From assembly GCA_966250015.1 (NCBI GenBank), contig CBINFS010000010.1, positions 1 through 64,000 of the forward strand: a DNA stretch of 64,000 bases, written 5' to 3'. Below the pieces are notes generated by a model that made no database searches, had not been told where the DNA came from, and was given only the letters and a program-made list of their open reading frames with translations. A program made the position numbers and the translations under genes. Positions 1-9,236 of the stretch are shown here, one piece after another; positions within the stretch are counted from its first letter, which is position 1; every line of letters begins with the position of its first letter. This DNA is from CBINFS01 sp966250015 (GTDB lineage Bacteria; Bacteroidota; Rhodothermia; Rhodothermales; DASSAV01).

Positions 1-52
1 TCGTGCCAATGTTCACGTGCGGCTTCGAGCGAACGAATGTTTCCTTTGCCAT
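1..52 (-). CDS. tuf: Elongation factor Tu, N-terminal fragment (cut by window edge)
   Basis: The first 17 codons of EF-Tu, read on the minus strand, give MAKETFVRSKPHVNIGT. This matches the highly conserved N-terminus of EF-Tu just before the P-loop. The gene runs off the left edge. It starts 56 bases after the fusA stop, completing the classical str operon order rpsL-rpsG-fusA-tuf, so cotranscription is expected. EF-Tu carries aminoacyl-tRNA to the ribosomal A site. Only the start is visible, so integrity of the gene cannot be judged. Confidence 0.92.
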   Translation of the reverse strand, partial: MAKETFVRSKPHVNIGT

Positions 53-108
53 GGCAAAAATCTCCTGATCTATTCTTTTCGGTTAGGTCGTGCTTGTTTC
101 GTTTTGTT

Positions 109-2202
109 TTACACCAATGCTCCGGTCGCCGACGCAATGACTTCCTCGGCAATCGACTTGGGCACTTCCTCGTAATGGTCAAACTGCATGCTGTAGATGG
201 CCCTACCCTGCGTCAACGAACGCATGTCGGTGGAGTAGCCGAACATTTCGGAAAGAGGAACCAGTGCGCGAATGACCTGTGCGTCCTGGCGCTGTCCCAT
301 GCTCTGAATGCGTCCCCGGCGGCTGTTGAGGTCGCCGATCACGTCACCCATGTACTCCTCGGGGGTGACCACCTCGACGGACATAATGGGCTCCATGATG
401 ACCGGTTTTGCCCGGCGCGCAGCGTTACGAAAAGCCATCCGCCCGGCAATCTCAAAGGAAAGCTGGTCGGAGTCCACTGCGTGGAACTTTCCGTCGTAAA
501 GCCGGGCACGGATTCCCTCGACTGGGTAGCCGCCGAGCGGTCCCTGAGCCATGGCCGACTTGAGGCCTTTCTCAACACTTGGAATGAATTCCTTCGGAAT
601 GGCGCCGCCGACGATGTCGTTGACAAACTCGAAACCAACGCCGCTCTCATTGGGGCCTATCTCAACCCACACCTCGGCAAACTGTCCTCGGCCGCCGGTC
701 TGTTTTTTGTGGGTGTACCGTTCGTCGACGGTCTCGCGGATGGCTTCGCGGTAGGCCACCTGTGGCTTGCCCACGTTGGCTTCAACCTTGAACTCACGGC
801 GCAGGCGATCCACGATTATTTCCAGGTGCAGCTCACCCATACCGGCGATGATCGTCTGGCCGGTTTCCTCATCCGTGAAGACCTTGAAGGTGGGGTCCTC
901 TTCTGCCAGTTTCTGGAGCCCGATGCCGAGCTTATCGCTGTCCGCTTTGGTTTTCGGCTCGATAGCGATACGAATGACCGGCTCAGGAAAATCGATCTGC
1001 TCGAGGATGATCGGATGGTCGGGATCGCAAAGGGTATCCCCGGTTTTGACGTCCTTGAGCCCGACAGCGGCGGCGATGTCACCGGCCCTGACGACGTCGA
1101 CGTCCTCCCGGTGATTCGCGTGCATGAACAGGATGCGCCCGATCCGTTCCTTCCTCTCGGTAGTGGAGTTCAGCACCTGCGATCCTTTGTGCAGGGTGCC
1201 GCTGTATACACGGAAGAAGGTCAGCTTACCGACGTAGGGGTCTGTCGCAATTTTGAACGCGATGGCGCTTAAAGGAGCGTCGGGGTCGGGCAGGCGAACC
1301 TGCTCCTGCTCGGTACGCGGTACGATACCCTTTACGGGTGGGACGTCAAGCGGGCTCGGCAGATAATGCAAAACTCCGTCGAGAAGGCGCTGGACTCCTT
1401 TGTTCTTGAAGGAGGACCCGCATAAGACCGGCGTGATGTCCATCGAGAGCGTTGCCTTACGCACCACGCTTCGAATCTCTTCTTCCGTGATCTCCTCCCC
1501 TTCGAGGTACTTCATCAGGAGCTCGTCGTTGTGCTCGGCAACCGCCTCGAGGAGGTTGATTCGCCAGTGACGTGCATCCTTTTTGAGGTCCTGAGGGATC
1601 TCGATCTCATCCCAGGTTGCGCCCTGCGTTTCGTCGTGCCAAATGATGGCTTTGTTGATGATGAGATCGATGATGCCGCGGAACATTTCGCCTTCACCGA
1701 TCGGCACCTGAACCGGAACGGCGTTAGCCTTCAGCCGCTCTTTCATCATTTCGACCGTACCAATAAAACTGGCGCCGGTACGGTCCATTTTATTGACGAA
1801 GGCGATACGGGGCACGCGATACTTGTCCGCCTGCCGCCACACGGTTTCCGATTGCGGCTCTACCCCGCCTACCGCGCAGAAGAGCGCCACAGCACCGTCG
1901 AGCACGCGCAGGGACCTTTCAACCTCAACCGTGAAGTCTACGTGCCCTGGCGTATCGATGATGTTAATTCGATGGTCCTTCCAGAAACAGGTCGTGGCCG
2001 CGCTGGTGATCGTGATACCACGCTCCTTCTCCTGCTCCATCCAGTCCATAGTCGCACCACCCTCATGAGTCTCGCCCATGCGGTGCACGCGCCCTGTATA
2101 AAATAGTATCCGCTCCGTGGTAGTCGTTTTACCCGCGTCAATATGGGCCATGATGCCAATATTGCGCGTTTTTGCCAGCGGAAAGCTTGTGTTCTCGGCC
2201 AT
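109..2202 (-). CDS. fusA: Elongation factor G
   Basis: Translational GTPase that drives ribosomal translocation (and, with RRF, recycling). The 697-residue length is normal for EF-G. The G-domain motifs are intact: P-loop AHIDAGKT at 19-26, DTPGH at 83-87 and NKMD at 137-140. The C-terminal part has the GRGQFAEV and LDGKFHAVDSD-like regions of domains IV/V. It is the third gene of the str operon, 115 bases after rpsG and 56 bases before tuf. Whether it is the housekeeping EF-G or a paralogue cannot be proved from one copy, but its place in the str operon argues for the housekeeping form. Confidence 0.98.
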   Translation of the reverse strand: MAENTSFPLAKTRNIGIMAHIDAGKTTTTERILFYTGRVHRMGETHEGGATMDWMEQEKERGITITSAATTCFWKDHRINIIDTPGHVDFTVEVERSLRVLDGAVALFCAVGGVEPQSETVWRQADKYRVPRIAFVNKMDRTGASFIGTVEMMKERLKANAVPVQVPIGEGEMFRGIIDLIINKAIIWHDETQGATWDEIEIPQDLKKDARHWRINLLEAVAEHNDELLMKYLEGEEITEEEIRSVVRKATLSMDITPVLCGSSFKNKGVQRLLDGVLHYLPSPLDVPPVKGIVPRTEQEQVRLPDPDAPLSAIAFKIATDPYVGKLTFFRVYSGTLHKGSQVLNSTTERKERIGRILFMHANHREDVDVVRAGDIAAAVGLKDVKTGDTLCDPDHPIILEQIDFPEPVIRIAIEPKTKADSDKLGIGLQKLAEEDPTFKVFTDEETGQTIIAGMGELHLEIIVDRLRREFKVEANVGKPQVAYREAIRETVDERYTHKKQTGGRGQFAEVWVEIGPNESGVGFEFVNDIVGGAIPKEFIPSVEKGLKSAMAQGPLGGYPVEGIRARLYDGKFHAVDSDQLSFEIAGRMAFRNAARRAKPVIMEPIMSVEVVTPEEYMGDVIGDLNSRRGRIQSMGQRQDAQVIRALVPLSEMFGYSTDMRSLTQGRAIYSMQFDHYEEVPKSIAEEVIASATGALV

Positions 2203-2268
2203 CGTGTTCCGTTTAATTCGTGCCTGGTGCTTGCCTTAACTCAATAAATCCTCTTCTCGCTACCGGCA

Positions 2269-2288
2269 GGTCGCACGTTCCTGCGACC
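2269..2288. other. Hairpin in the rpsG-fusA spacer
   Basis: A perfect 7-bp stem (2269-2275 with 2282-2288, GGTCGCA/TGCGACC) closes a 6-base loop between rpsG and fusA. No run of T follows on the minus strand, so it is not a standard terminator. It could stabilise or process the str mRNA. Function is unproven. Confidence 0.35.
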
Positions 2289-2317
2289 GGGGCCACCAGT
2301 CGCAAGAACGGTAAAAG

Positions 2318-2785
2318 CTAGAACCGGAAGTGCGCGAAAGCCTTGTTTGCTTCAGCCATGCGGTGCGTATCGTCTTTTTTCCGCACTGCACCTCCCTCCC
2401 CCCGTGACGCACTGATCAGCTCATTGGCCAGACGAAGGGCCATGCTCTTGTCGTTGCGTGCACGAGCAAATTGTATCAACCAGCGGAAAGCAAGAGCCAT
2501 ACGCCGATCCGGCCGAACCTCCACCGGAACCTGGTACGTGGCACCACCCACACGGCGGCTGCGTACCTCCACGAGGGGCGCGACATTGTTGATGGCTTTT
2601 TTGAAAACCTCGATGCCTTCCTCTTCGGTCCGCTCCTCAATGGCATTGAAGGCATCGTAAACAATGCGTTGCGCCACGCTCTTCTTGCCGCTCACCATGA
2701 CACTGTTCACGAATCGCGACACGAGCTCGTCGTTGTAAATCGGATCGGGCACTACCGCCCGACGTTCTGCTCTTTTTCTCCGCAT
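2318..2785 (-). CDS. rpsG: 30S ribosomal protein S7
   Basis: Small-subunit protein that nucleates assembly of the 16S rRNA 3' domain and lines the E site. The 155 residues begin MRRKRAERRAVVPDPIYND and contain the conserved VEVRSRRVGGATYQVPVEV segment, both diagnostic of S7. Length is typical. It lies between rpsL (207-base spacer) and fusA (115-base spacer). In E. coli, S7 represses its own operon by binding the rpsL-rpsG spacer; the long spacer here would leave room for such a site, but I see no convincing homologous structure. Confidence 0.98.
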   Translation of the reverse strand: MRRKRAERRAVVPDPIYNDELVSRFVNSVMVSGKKSVAQRIVYDAFNAIEERTEEEGIEVFKKAINNVAPLVEVRSRRVGGATYQVPVEVRPDRRMALAFRWLIQFARARNDKSMALRLANELISASRGEGGAVRKKDDTHRMAEANKAFAHFRF

Positions 2786-2992
2786 AATACCTTAGGTCCG
2801 AATCTCATTTGGGCCACGGCGACGGCACAAAAACCAATCTCCTCGACCCACATTATTTTATTGAGATCATTTGTCAGCTTCGGGACGCCGACCAGCAAAC
2901 CAACCAGAATCCGAAAGCCGCCATTTACACAAAAGACGCCGTGCACCGGGCACAGCGTTCATTCTCCGGCAACTTTTGCGGCAATAGCCGGA

Positions 2993-3367
2993 TCACTTCT
3001 TGGGTCGTTTGGCGCCGTATTTGGATCGGGCTTGCATTCGACCCGACACACCGGCGGCGTCCAGCGCTCCTCGAACAATGTGGTACTTCACACCAGGAAG
3101 GTCCTTAACGCGGCCACCCCTCACCAGCACGATCGAGTGCTCCTGCAAATTGTGCCCCTCACCCGGAATGTAGGCAATCACTTCGACCTGATTCGTAAGG
3201 CGCACCTTTGCCACTTTGCGCAGCGCAGAGTTCGGCTTTTTCGGCGTGGTCGTATAGACACGCGTGCATACCCCACGCCGCTGCGGCGAGGATGCAAGAG
3301 CCGGGGACTTCGTTTTCTGAACTTTTGATCTGCGCCCCTTGCGCACTAGCTGTTGAATCGTTGGCAC
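2993..3367 (-). CDS. rpsL: 30S ribosomal protein S12
   Basis: Decoding-centre protein of the small subunit. The 124-residue sequence starts MPTIQQLVRKGR and carries TTTPKKPNSALRK and RGGRVKDLPGVKYH. Lys43 and Lys88 (E. coli numbering) are both wild type, so the sequence shows none of the classical streptomycin-resistance substitutions. Asp89, the methylthiolation site, is present. It is the first gene of the str operon, with its promoter expected in the 3368-3869 gap. Confidence 0.98.
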   Translation of the reverse strand: MPTIQQLVRKGRRSKVQKTKSPALASSPQRRGVCTRVYTTTPKKPNSALRKVAKVRLTNQVEVIAYIPGEGHNLQEHSIVLVRGGRVKDLPGVKYHIVRGALDAAGVSGRMQARSKYGAKRPKK

Positions 3368-3869
3368 GTTAGACCCTCAACTTTGCTATACAATTCGATC
3401 CTTGAAAACAAGCCAATCAACGTCGACTCGCGTCGAGAAGTCAGCTTTGTAATATAAGTGTTCCGTTTTAACAGTTTCAAGCTTACCCATCAAGATCCGG
3501 TTAAAATCGGCCTTTTTATCATAGAAATGCCGTTATTTTGAGATTTTAATTGTTATACTGATATATATCAGAATAACAATAAGCTCAAAATCGGCTTCCT
3601 GCCGCCACGTAATTCCGTCACAGCATATTACCGCAAACGGATGCCTTCACGTGATGAGCGAGCAATGCGGGGTGTTACGCAGGCAGGCAGAACCATCCTG
3701 CCAAAAATCCGCAATAGCACGGTAAAACGAAAAGTGACTATCGCGGTTCCGAACGAAATGGATCATTAGCCTGGCCGCAATCGACTTCGCGAGAAGTTAA
3801 AATGAGCGTCGCGATGAATCGCTCCAGACCTTGCCTGGTGAGCTGAACTGCTCAGCGGTTTTCTTATGA
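3368..3869. other. 502-base intergenic region upstream of the str operon
   Basis: Non-coding on both strands as far as I can see. It lies between the ftsH stop and the rpsL start, both minus strand, so it should hold the ftsH terminator and the str-operon promoter. The half nearest rpsL is AT-rich and contains a 32-base near-perfect palindrome (3549-3580), listed separately. I found no convincing intrinsic terminator after ftsH. Confidence 0.6.
3549..3580. promoter_or_regulatory. 32-base AT-rich palindrome upstream of rpsL
   Basis: Bases 3549-3580 form an inverted repeat with no spacer in which 15 of 16 pairs match; the core is CTGATATATATCAG and the single mismatch is A/A at 3557/3572. Looser symmetry continues outward, with ATTTTGAG at about 3533-3542 mirrored by CTCAAAAT at about 3584-3591. 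It lies about 180 bases upstream of the rpsL start, in the probable promoter region of the str operon. It lacks the GC stem and T-run of a terminator. A dimeric repressor/activator operator or a DNA-structure element is possible. Confidence 0.5.
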
Positions 3870-5984
3870 TCAGGCGGTAGGCTTCTTGTCCGGCACCGAG
3901 CCGTCGGGAAGGCCATCGCCGCCCGGCGGTGAAGTCTGCTCGAGCTCGCCGGAACCGTCTACCCGCCCAACGAGCTCGTCCTCCGGCTCCACGTCGCGCC
4001 CATGGATATTCACGTACTCACCGAAGGGCCTCGGGCCGAGGATTTCGACGAGGTCTCGTGGCCCAATCACTTCTTTTTTCAGCAGAAGGTGAGCCATCTC
4101 TTCCAGCTGCTCGCGCTTCTCCTCGAGGAGCTGCCGTGCCCGGGCGCGTACTTCTTCAATGATAGCCCGCGCCTCTTCGTCTATCAGGCGTGCCGTGACG
4201 TCCGAGTAAGGCTTGTCAAATACGGGTCCGTCATTCGCCCGGCTGGACAGGTTGAAGCTGAGGTATCCAATCCGTTCGCTCATGCCGTAATCGACGATCA
4301 TGGCATAAGCCATTTTCGTGATCCGCTCGAGGTCGTTCTGAGCGCCCGTCGATATTCTGCCAAATACGATTTCTTCCGCCACGCGGCCCCCAATGGCCAT
4401 CGTCATCCGATCGAGCAGGGCTTCCCTGGTATAGAGGTAGCGTTCTTCGGGCAGGTACTGGGCGTATCCCAGCGCAGCCAGGCCGCGGGGCACGATGGAC
4501 ACCTTGACGACCGGGTCGGTATGCTCGAGGAACCAACCAACGATGGCGTGGCCCGCTTCGTGGAACGCGATGATCTTCCGCTCTTCGGGCGAGATGATCT
4601 TGTTCTTCTTCTCGAGGCCGGCAATCACCCTGTCGATGGCCTGCTCGAAGTCCTCCATCGTTACCGCCTCCTTATCCTGACGGGCAGCAAGCAGGGCGGC
4701 TTCATTGCAGACGTTGGCGATTTCCGCTCCGGCAAAGCCCGGCGTCTGACTGGCGAGAACCTCCAGATTGGTATCGTCGCTCAGAATCAGGTTGCGCGTA
4801 TGGACCTTAAAGATTTCCTCTCTCTCCAGTCGGTCGGGTTTGTCGATCAAGATCTGTCGGTCGAATCGGCCAGGCCGCAGCAGGGCGGAGTCCAGCACGT
4901 CCGGCCTGTTTGTTGCGGCCATTATGATAACGCCGTTGTCGGTGTTAAAACCGTCCATTTCGACGAGCAGCTGGTTGAGCGTATTCTCGCGCTCGTCGTT
5001 CGACCCGATCATCATCCCCCGGCCACGGGTACGGCCGATCGCGTCGATCTCGTCGATAAAGATGATGCATGGCGCTTTTTCCTTGGCCTGGCGGAACAGG
5101 TCACGGACGCGGGCTGCACCGACGCCGACAAACATCTCGACGAAGTCCGAACCGGAGAGTGAAAAGAACGGCACTCCCGCTTCACCGGCCACTGCTTTTG
5201 CGAGCAGAGTCTTACCGGTACCCGGAGGACCGACCAGCAGCACCCCCTTCGGTAGCTTACCGCCGAGACGGGTAAAGCGCTTGGGGTTCCGGAGAAACTC
5301 TACGACCTCGACGACTTCCTCCTTCGCTTCATCCAGGCCGGCAACGTCTTTGAACGTCAGCCGCTGGTCGCTCATCGAGTCGAACAGGACGGCCTTGTTC
5401 TTTCCGATATTGAGGACCTGCGACCCTGGATTCATGCGGCGCATGAGGAACATCCAGAGCGCAATGATCAACACAATGGGGAACACCCAGGTCAGCAGGC
5501 CACCAATCCAGTTCTCTTCCTGCCGTGCGGAATACACTATTTCAGGAAGCCCCTCTTCGGACCGTGCCCGGTCGTTGTATTCCCCGAGGAAAGTGGTCAG
5601 GTCGTGATCCGCAGGCTTGACCGTCGTGAACCGCCGGGAAGGCTGGGGTGCATCACCACCGAGGATGTCCTGCCTGGGGGCGGTGACCTTTACGACGCCC
5701 CGGTCGACGGCTTGCTGGCTGTACTCGCCCTCGATTCGCGTGTCGTTGATGACGGCAACCTTTTCAACGTAACCCTTTTCGACGTAATCAAGGAACCGGC
5801 TGTACTCGATGGTATTCGGTTCCGTGCCGCTCATGAACAGGAAGACATGGACGAGCAACATCAAAAATATGGTGAGGTAGATCCAGAGCGACAGCTTGGG
5901 TCTACGGTCGGGCAGACGAGGTCCCTTGTCCGGCGTGTTATCACCGTTCCCTAATTTGATGTTATCGCGCTCGTTCTGCGCCAT
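3870..5984 (-). CDS. ftsH: ATP-dependent zinc metalloprotease FtsH
   Basis: Membrane-anchored AAA+ protease that degrades misfolded and short-lived membrane and cytosolic proteins. The 704 residues show an N-terminal membrane span (about 31-51), a periplasmic loop, a second span near 160-180, the AAA module with Walker A GPPGTGKT and Walker B IIFIDEID, and the zinc site HEAGH at 475-479. The C-terminal tail after about 640 is acidic and Gly/Pro-rich, slightly longer than in E. coli. It is monocistronic as far as can be seen, upstream of the str operon on the same strand. Bacteroidota-type FtsH proteins often have a comparable insertion in the periplasmic loop. Confidence 0.97.
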   Translation of the reverse strand: MAQNERDNIKLGNGDNTPDKGPRLPDRRPKLSLWIYLTIFLMLLVHVFLFMSGTEPNTIEYSRFLDYVEKGYVEKVAVINDTRIEGEYSQQAVDRGVVKVTAPRQDILGGDAPQPSRRFTTVKPADHDLTTFLGEYNDRARSEEGLPEIVYSARQEENWIGGLLTWVFPIVLIIALWMFLMRRMNPGSQVLNIGKNKAVLFDSMSDQRLTFKDVAGLDEAKEEVVEVVEFLRNPKRFTRLGGKLPKGVLLVGPPGTGKTLLAKAVAGEAGVPFFSLSGSDFVEMFVGVGAARVRDLFRQAKEKAPCIIFIDEIDAIGRTRGRGMMIGSNDERENTLNQLLVEMDGFNTDNGVIIMAATNRPDVLDSALLRPGRFDRQILIDKPDRLEREEIFKVHTRNLILSDDTNLEVLASQTPGFAGAEIANVCNEAALLAARQDKEAVTMEDFEQAIDRVIAGLEKKNKIISPEERKIIAFHEAGHAIVGWFLEHTDPVVKVSIVPRGLAALGYAQYLPEERYLYTREALLDRMTMAIGGRVAEEIVFGRISTGAQNDLERITKMAYAMIVDYGMSERIGYLSFNLSSRANDGPVFDKPYSDVTARLIDEEARAIIEEVRARARQLLEEKREQLEEMAHLLLKKEVIGPRDLVEILGPRPFGEYVNIHGRDVEPEDELVGRVDGSGELEQTSPPGGDGLPDGSVPDKKPTA

Positions 5985-6195
5985 AAGAATCGACTAAGTT
6001 AACCTGTAGAAACCGTCTATGACTTCCCGTTTCCCGGATGTACGCTTTTCAACGCCGCTAAAAATATAACGTTGCATCCTGTGCCGGTCACTACCGCCAC
6101 CGGAAAACAGCCGGGAGGATCCGGCGCAACAGCCGAGGTCAGAATTGGTTCCAGTTTATCCCGTCCGCAAACGCCCCTACCGTGATTAGGTGGAT

Positions 6196-9168
6196 TTACT
6201 CCAATTCATACGGATAGGATTCGTCGTCGGTCGGCTCCGGGCTTTGCGGGTCATCCGGAACGTACTCGGCGGGAGGTTCTTCTAGCTGATCTTCCTGAAA
6301 CTGCTCCGTTTCGTCAACTCCATCCGGTAAAAGGGTGGCCGGATCCAGGGAATCCGTTTCGGGATCATCCGGTACGAGAAGTTGTTCGGCGGCGCCATCT
6401 GGATCCTCGTCAGGGATCAAGGAAGGATCCACCGGAACGGTCAGCGAGGAATCGCCAGAGATTCCCTCCTCGATTTCAAATGTCGTCGAATCAGCTACTC
6501 CGTTGGGCGCCTTGTGCTCTGCGAGGGCTTCGAGCATCCACCTTGCCCGCTCCGCAAACGGGGTTTGCGCAAATCCGTCGACGAGGCTTTGATAAAGCGT
6601 TTCGAGGTTGATCACGTTATCCGGCTCACGTGAGGGAGCCTCCAGTATCGGCTCGGTTAGCAAGCTTAGTGATTGAAGACTATCCGTAACAGCACCCGAT
6701 GTATCAGCCGCAAGAGTATTCAGATCGAGACTCGCCATCAGGACCGAGTCCGCGGCCGTTGAATCCACGGCCATGAGCTCACCGGCGGGTAGAAGGTCTT
6801 CGACCAGCGTCGTATCCATTTCCAGCCCGGCCGGGACGTTGAGCGAATCCAGCGCCGTTGAATCGCTTGCAATGCCCCCAACGACTGCAACAGAGTCCAG
6901 CAAAGCCGGACCGGCCGTCAGCGAGCTATCCATCCTGACCTTGATCAGGCCGGACGAGAGAAGCACAGAATCAGGTACACCGAGCGGCAGCTTCGCGAAC
7001 AAGTCGAGACTGTCCTTTGAAGCCCATTCCTGATAGATCGACCCGCATGCAAACAGGGCACGGGGGGCAACAGGGGTCGACTTGTAGTCGAGCGCAACCC
7101 CCACCATCTTCTGGAGGGCGCGCCCATACGAACCGGCCTGCCACAGCGCGTACGCATCTGCATAAGCCGCTTCGGCAAGAATCAACGAGTCGGTAAGCAC
7201 CGTGGCTGGAGCCTCCAGCCCAAGCCGACGCCGGACCTCTCCAATGTAATCGGACTCTGGAAATTTTTCGAGGATCTCCTGATACAGCCTATTCGATGCC
7301 AGCGTGTCGCCCAGTGACCGATGGACCTCGGCCAGGGCGAAATACGCCCGCTGCGCAACCTCTTCTTCACCATCCTCGTCGATGACGAATCGGTACCACG
7401 TTGCGGCCGAATCAGGCATATTCATCGAAAGAAAGAGCACGTTTCCGAGCTCATAGCGTGCCAAAGCTCGCTCTGCCCGCATTTTCGCCTGTTTTACGGA
7501 ATCGCGCGGAATTGCAGAGAGGTCGACAGGTGGCAACGAGAGATCGCTTAACGACCCATTGGTGGCGCCCCCAAGCGTATCACGTGAGGACGCAGCCGCC
7601 GCCAGAGCAGACACTGCCTCAGCACGACGCCAGTTCGGTACGTGCGGCCGCTCACCCCAGAGCTCAATGAAGCTCATCCAACCGTCCTCCATCCGCATCC
7701 GGTTGCGATGGAATAGAAATCCGGATTCGGCGTCACCCTGTTGGCTCGTCTGTGCGGTCTGCCGCGGCCTGTTAATGTTGCCAGCCTCCTGAAAACCTCG
7801 TTCCGCCTGCCTGCGGGCCTGCTCTCGCTGTATGGCCTTGATTTCCTCTGCCCGCCGCCGGCGCAACTCCTGAACGAACTCCTGGTACTCTTCTTCATCC
7901 AGACTGCCGATGTGAAGAAGCGAGTCCATCAAGGCTATTTCGCTACGGACGGTGGCAAAACTTTTGAACATCTCGGCCAGCTCCGCAGCGTCCGTAATGG
8001 CCTCACTGGTAAACAAATTCCTTTCGGCCATAGCTGAGGCAGACATTGCGCCACTGCGCCCGCTCCCTTGAGAAATGGCGGTCCTTGCCGTATCGAAGTG
8101 AGCGGCAGCCAGCTGGAAATCCTGATAGGCGTCGCGATACAATTCCGCCAGGGCATAGTGAATACGCCCCCTCACCGGTTGGATATTTTCGTCGGAATCG
8201 TAGAGAAGGTCGTCATAGACGTAGAACGCTTCGTCGGCCATTCCCTGGGCCTGGTAGATGCGTCCACGCAAAAACAAGAGCTCGGCCCGGTTGTTGGCAA
8301 ACTTGTCATCATTCTCCATCTTCCTCAGCATTTTTAATGCTGATTCGGGATCGAGATGGGTGCCAAGAATTCGAACCGCACTGTACCGGGCGGCATAGGA
8401 AAGCTCGTAGAGCGGTTTGTACCGGTCCACCCGGCGGAAGGCGTTTACGGCGTCCTCGTACCGGCCCAGCGTTTCGTAAACCTGCCCGAGCAGAAACTGG
8501 GCTCTTGCACCAATGTCGCCGCCCGGGCCACCCTCGAGCCCCTGCTCGAGCTGTTTCGCTGCGTCGTCCCACTGCTCGCGCCGGACGAATAATTCGCCGT
8601 AAGCAAGGTTCAAAAGCGACTGCCACTTCCGGCCAACGTCGTCGCGGGCAAGTGTGGCTATTAGATGTTCGTTGGCCTGGTCGTAATTACCTGCGGCAAT
8701 CAGCGTCCGGGCCAGCCAGAAACGGGCTTCATCCGCGAGCGACGGCGACACTTCGATCACCTCACGAAATTTCTGCTCCGCGCCGACGAAGTTGTGCTGG
8801 TAGAAGTAGGCCTGCCCGATCAGCATCAGGGCGTCATCCACCCACTTCGAATCCGGATGCTCGCGGAGGATGTCGGCGCCTTTCTGAATGGCGTCGTGAA
8901 ATTCGGCCGAAGTGGCCGCCTGGGTATTGGCCGAGAAGATGGAAATGTAGGTGCTACGATCGATCGGCTGGTCCTGCCGCTCCATCGCTTCGATGCCGGC
9001 TTCCAGCTTTTTCTTGGCGTTAAAAAACTTGTTGTAGTAGGCGGTAAAGTTGTCGAACCGTTTACCTACGAACGAGCCGGAACTACACCCGGATAAAAGG
9101 AAGAGTAGTCCGAGCAGCAACAGGAAGCAGCGGCGCATGAGAAGAGTCACCCGGCCAAAAAAATTCAT
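6196..9168 (-). CDS. PorW/SprE-like TPR lipoprotein (T9SS/gliding component)
   Basis: A 990-residue lipoprotein with signal peptide and lipobox LLSGC (lipidated Cys28). Right after it comes FDNFTAYYNKFFNAKK, which resembles the start of the mature PorW/SprE proteins that stabilise the type IX secretion machinery in Bacteroidota. Residues about 50-450 are a run of TPR-like helical repeats (phrases such as WVDDALMLIGQAYFYQ and AQFLLGQVYETLGRYEDA). Another TPR block sits near 590-720. The last 250 residues are very acidic and Ser/Asp/Leu-rich, probably disordered. Two likely T9SS cargoes occur in this window, which fits. The family assignment rests on the N-terminal motif and architecture, so other TPR lipoproteins remain possible. 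Confidence 0.7.
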   Translation of the reverse strand: MNFFGRVTLLMRRCFLLLLGLLFLLSGCSSGSFVGKRFDNFTAYYNKFFNAKKKLEAGIEAMERQDQPIDRSTYISIFSANTQAATSAEFHDAIQKGADILREHPDSKWVDDALMLIGQAYFYQHNFVGAEQKFREVIEVSPSLADEARFWLARTLIAAGNYDQANEHLIATLARDDVGRKWQSLLNLAYGELFVRREQWDDAAKQLEQGLEGGPGGDIGARAQFLLGQVYETLGRYEDAVNAFRRVDRYKPLYELSYAARYSAVRILGTHLDPESALKMLRKMENDDKFANNRAELLFLRGRIYQAQGMADEAFYVYDDLLYDSDENIQPVRGRIHYALAELYRDAYQDFQLAAAHFDTARTAISQGSGRSGAMSASAMAERNLFTSEAITDAAELAEMFKSFATVRSEIALMDSLLHIGSLDEEEYQEFVQELRRRRAEEIKAIQREQARRQAERGFQEAGNINRPRQTAQTSQQGDAESGFLFHRNRMRMEDGWMSFIELWGERPHVPNWRRAEAVSALAAAASSRDTLGGATNGSLSDLSLPPVDLSAIPRDSVKQAKMRAERALARYELGNVLFLSMNMPDSAATWYRFVIDEDGEEEVAQRAYFALAEVHRSLGDTLASNRLYQEILEKFPESDYIGEVRRRLGLEAPATVLTDSLILAEAAYADAYALWQAGSYGRALQKMVGVALDYKSTPVAPRALFACGSIYQEWASKDSLDLFAKLPLGVPDSVLLSSGLIKVRMDSSLTAGPALLDSVAVVGGIASDSTALDSLNVPAGLEMDTTLVEDLLPAGELMAVDSTAADSVLMASLDLNTLAADTSGAVTDSLQSLSLLTEPILEAPSREPDNVINLETLYQSLVDGFAQTPFAERARWMLEALAEHKAPNGVADSTTFEIEEGISGDSSLTVPVDPSLIPDEDPDGAAEQLLVPDDPETDSLDPATLLPDGVDETEQFQEDQLEEPPAEYVPDDPQSPEPTDDESYPYELE

Positions 9169-9236
9169 TCACTATAACGTATTCAGTTGTAGCGAACACT
9201 CATACGCAGGAATCGAATTGGACAGGAGAGAAAAGG

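Noticed and set aside
37..1272. Long open frame on plus opposite fusA, and similar long frames opposite ftsH, recO, cysS and the FG-GAP genes.
   Set aside because: They are shadows of strongly coding minus- or plus-strand genes with intact family motifs; their translations have no domain features.
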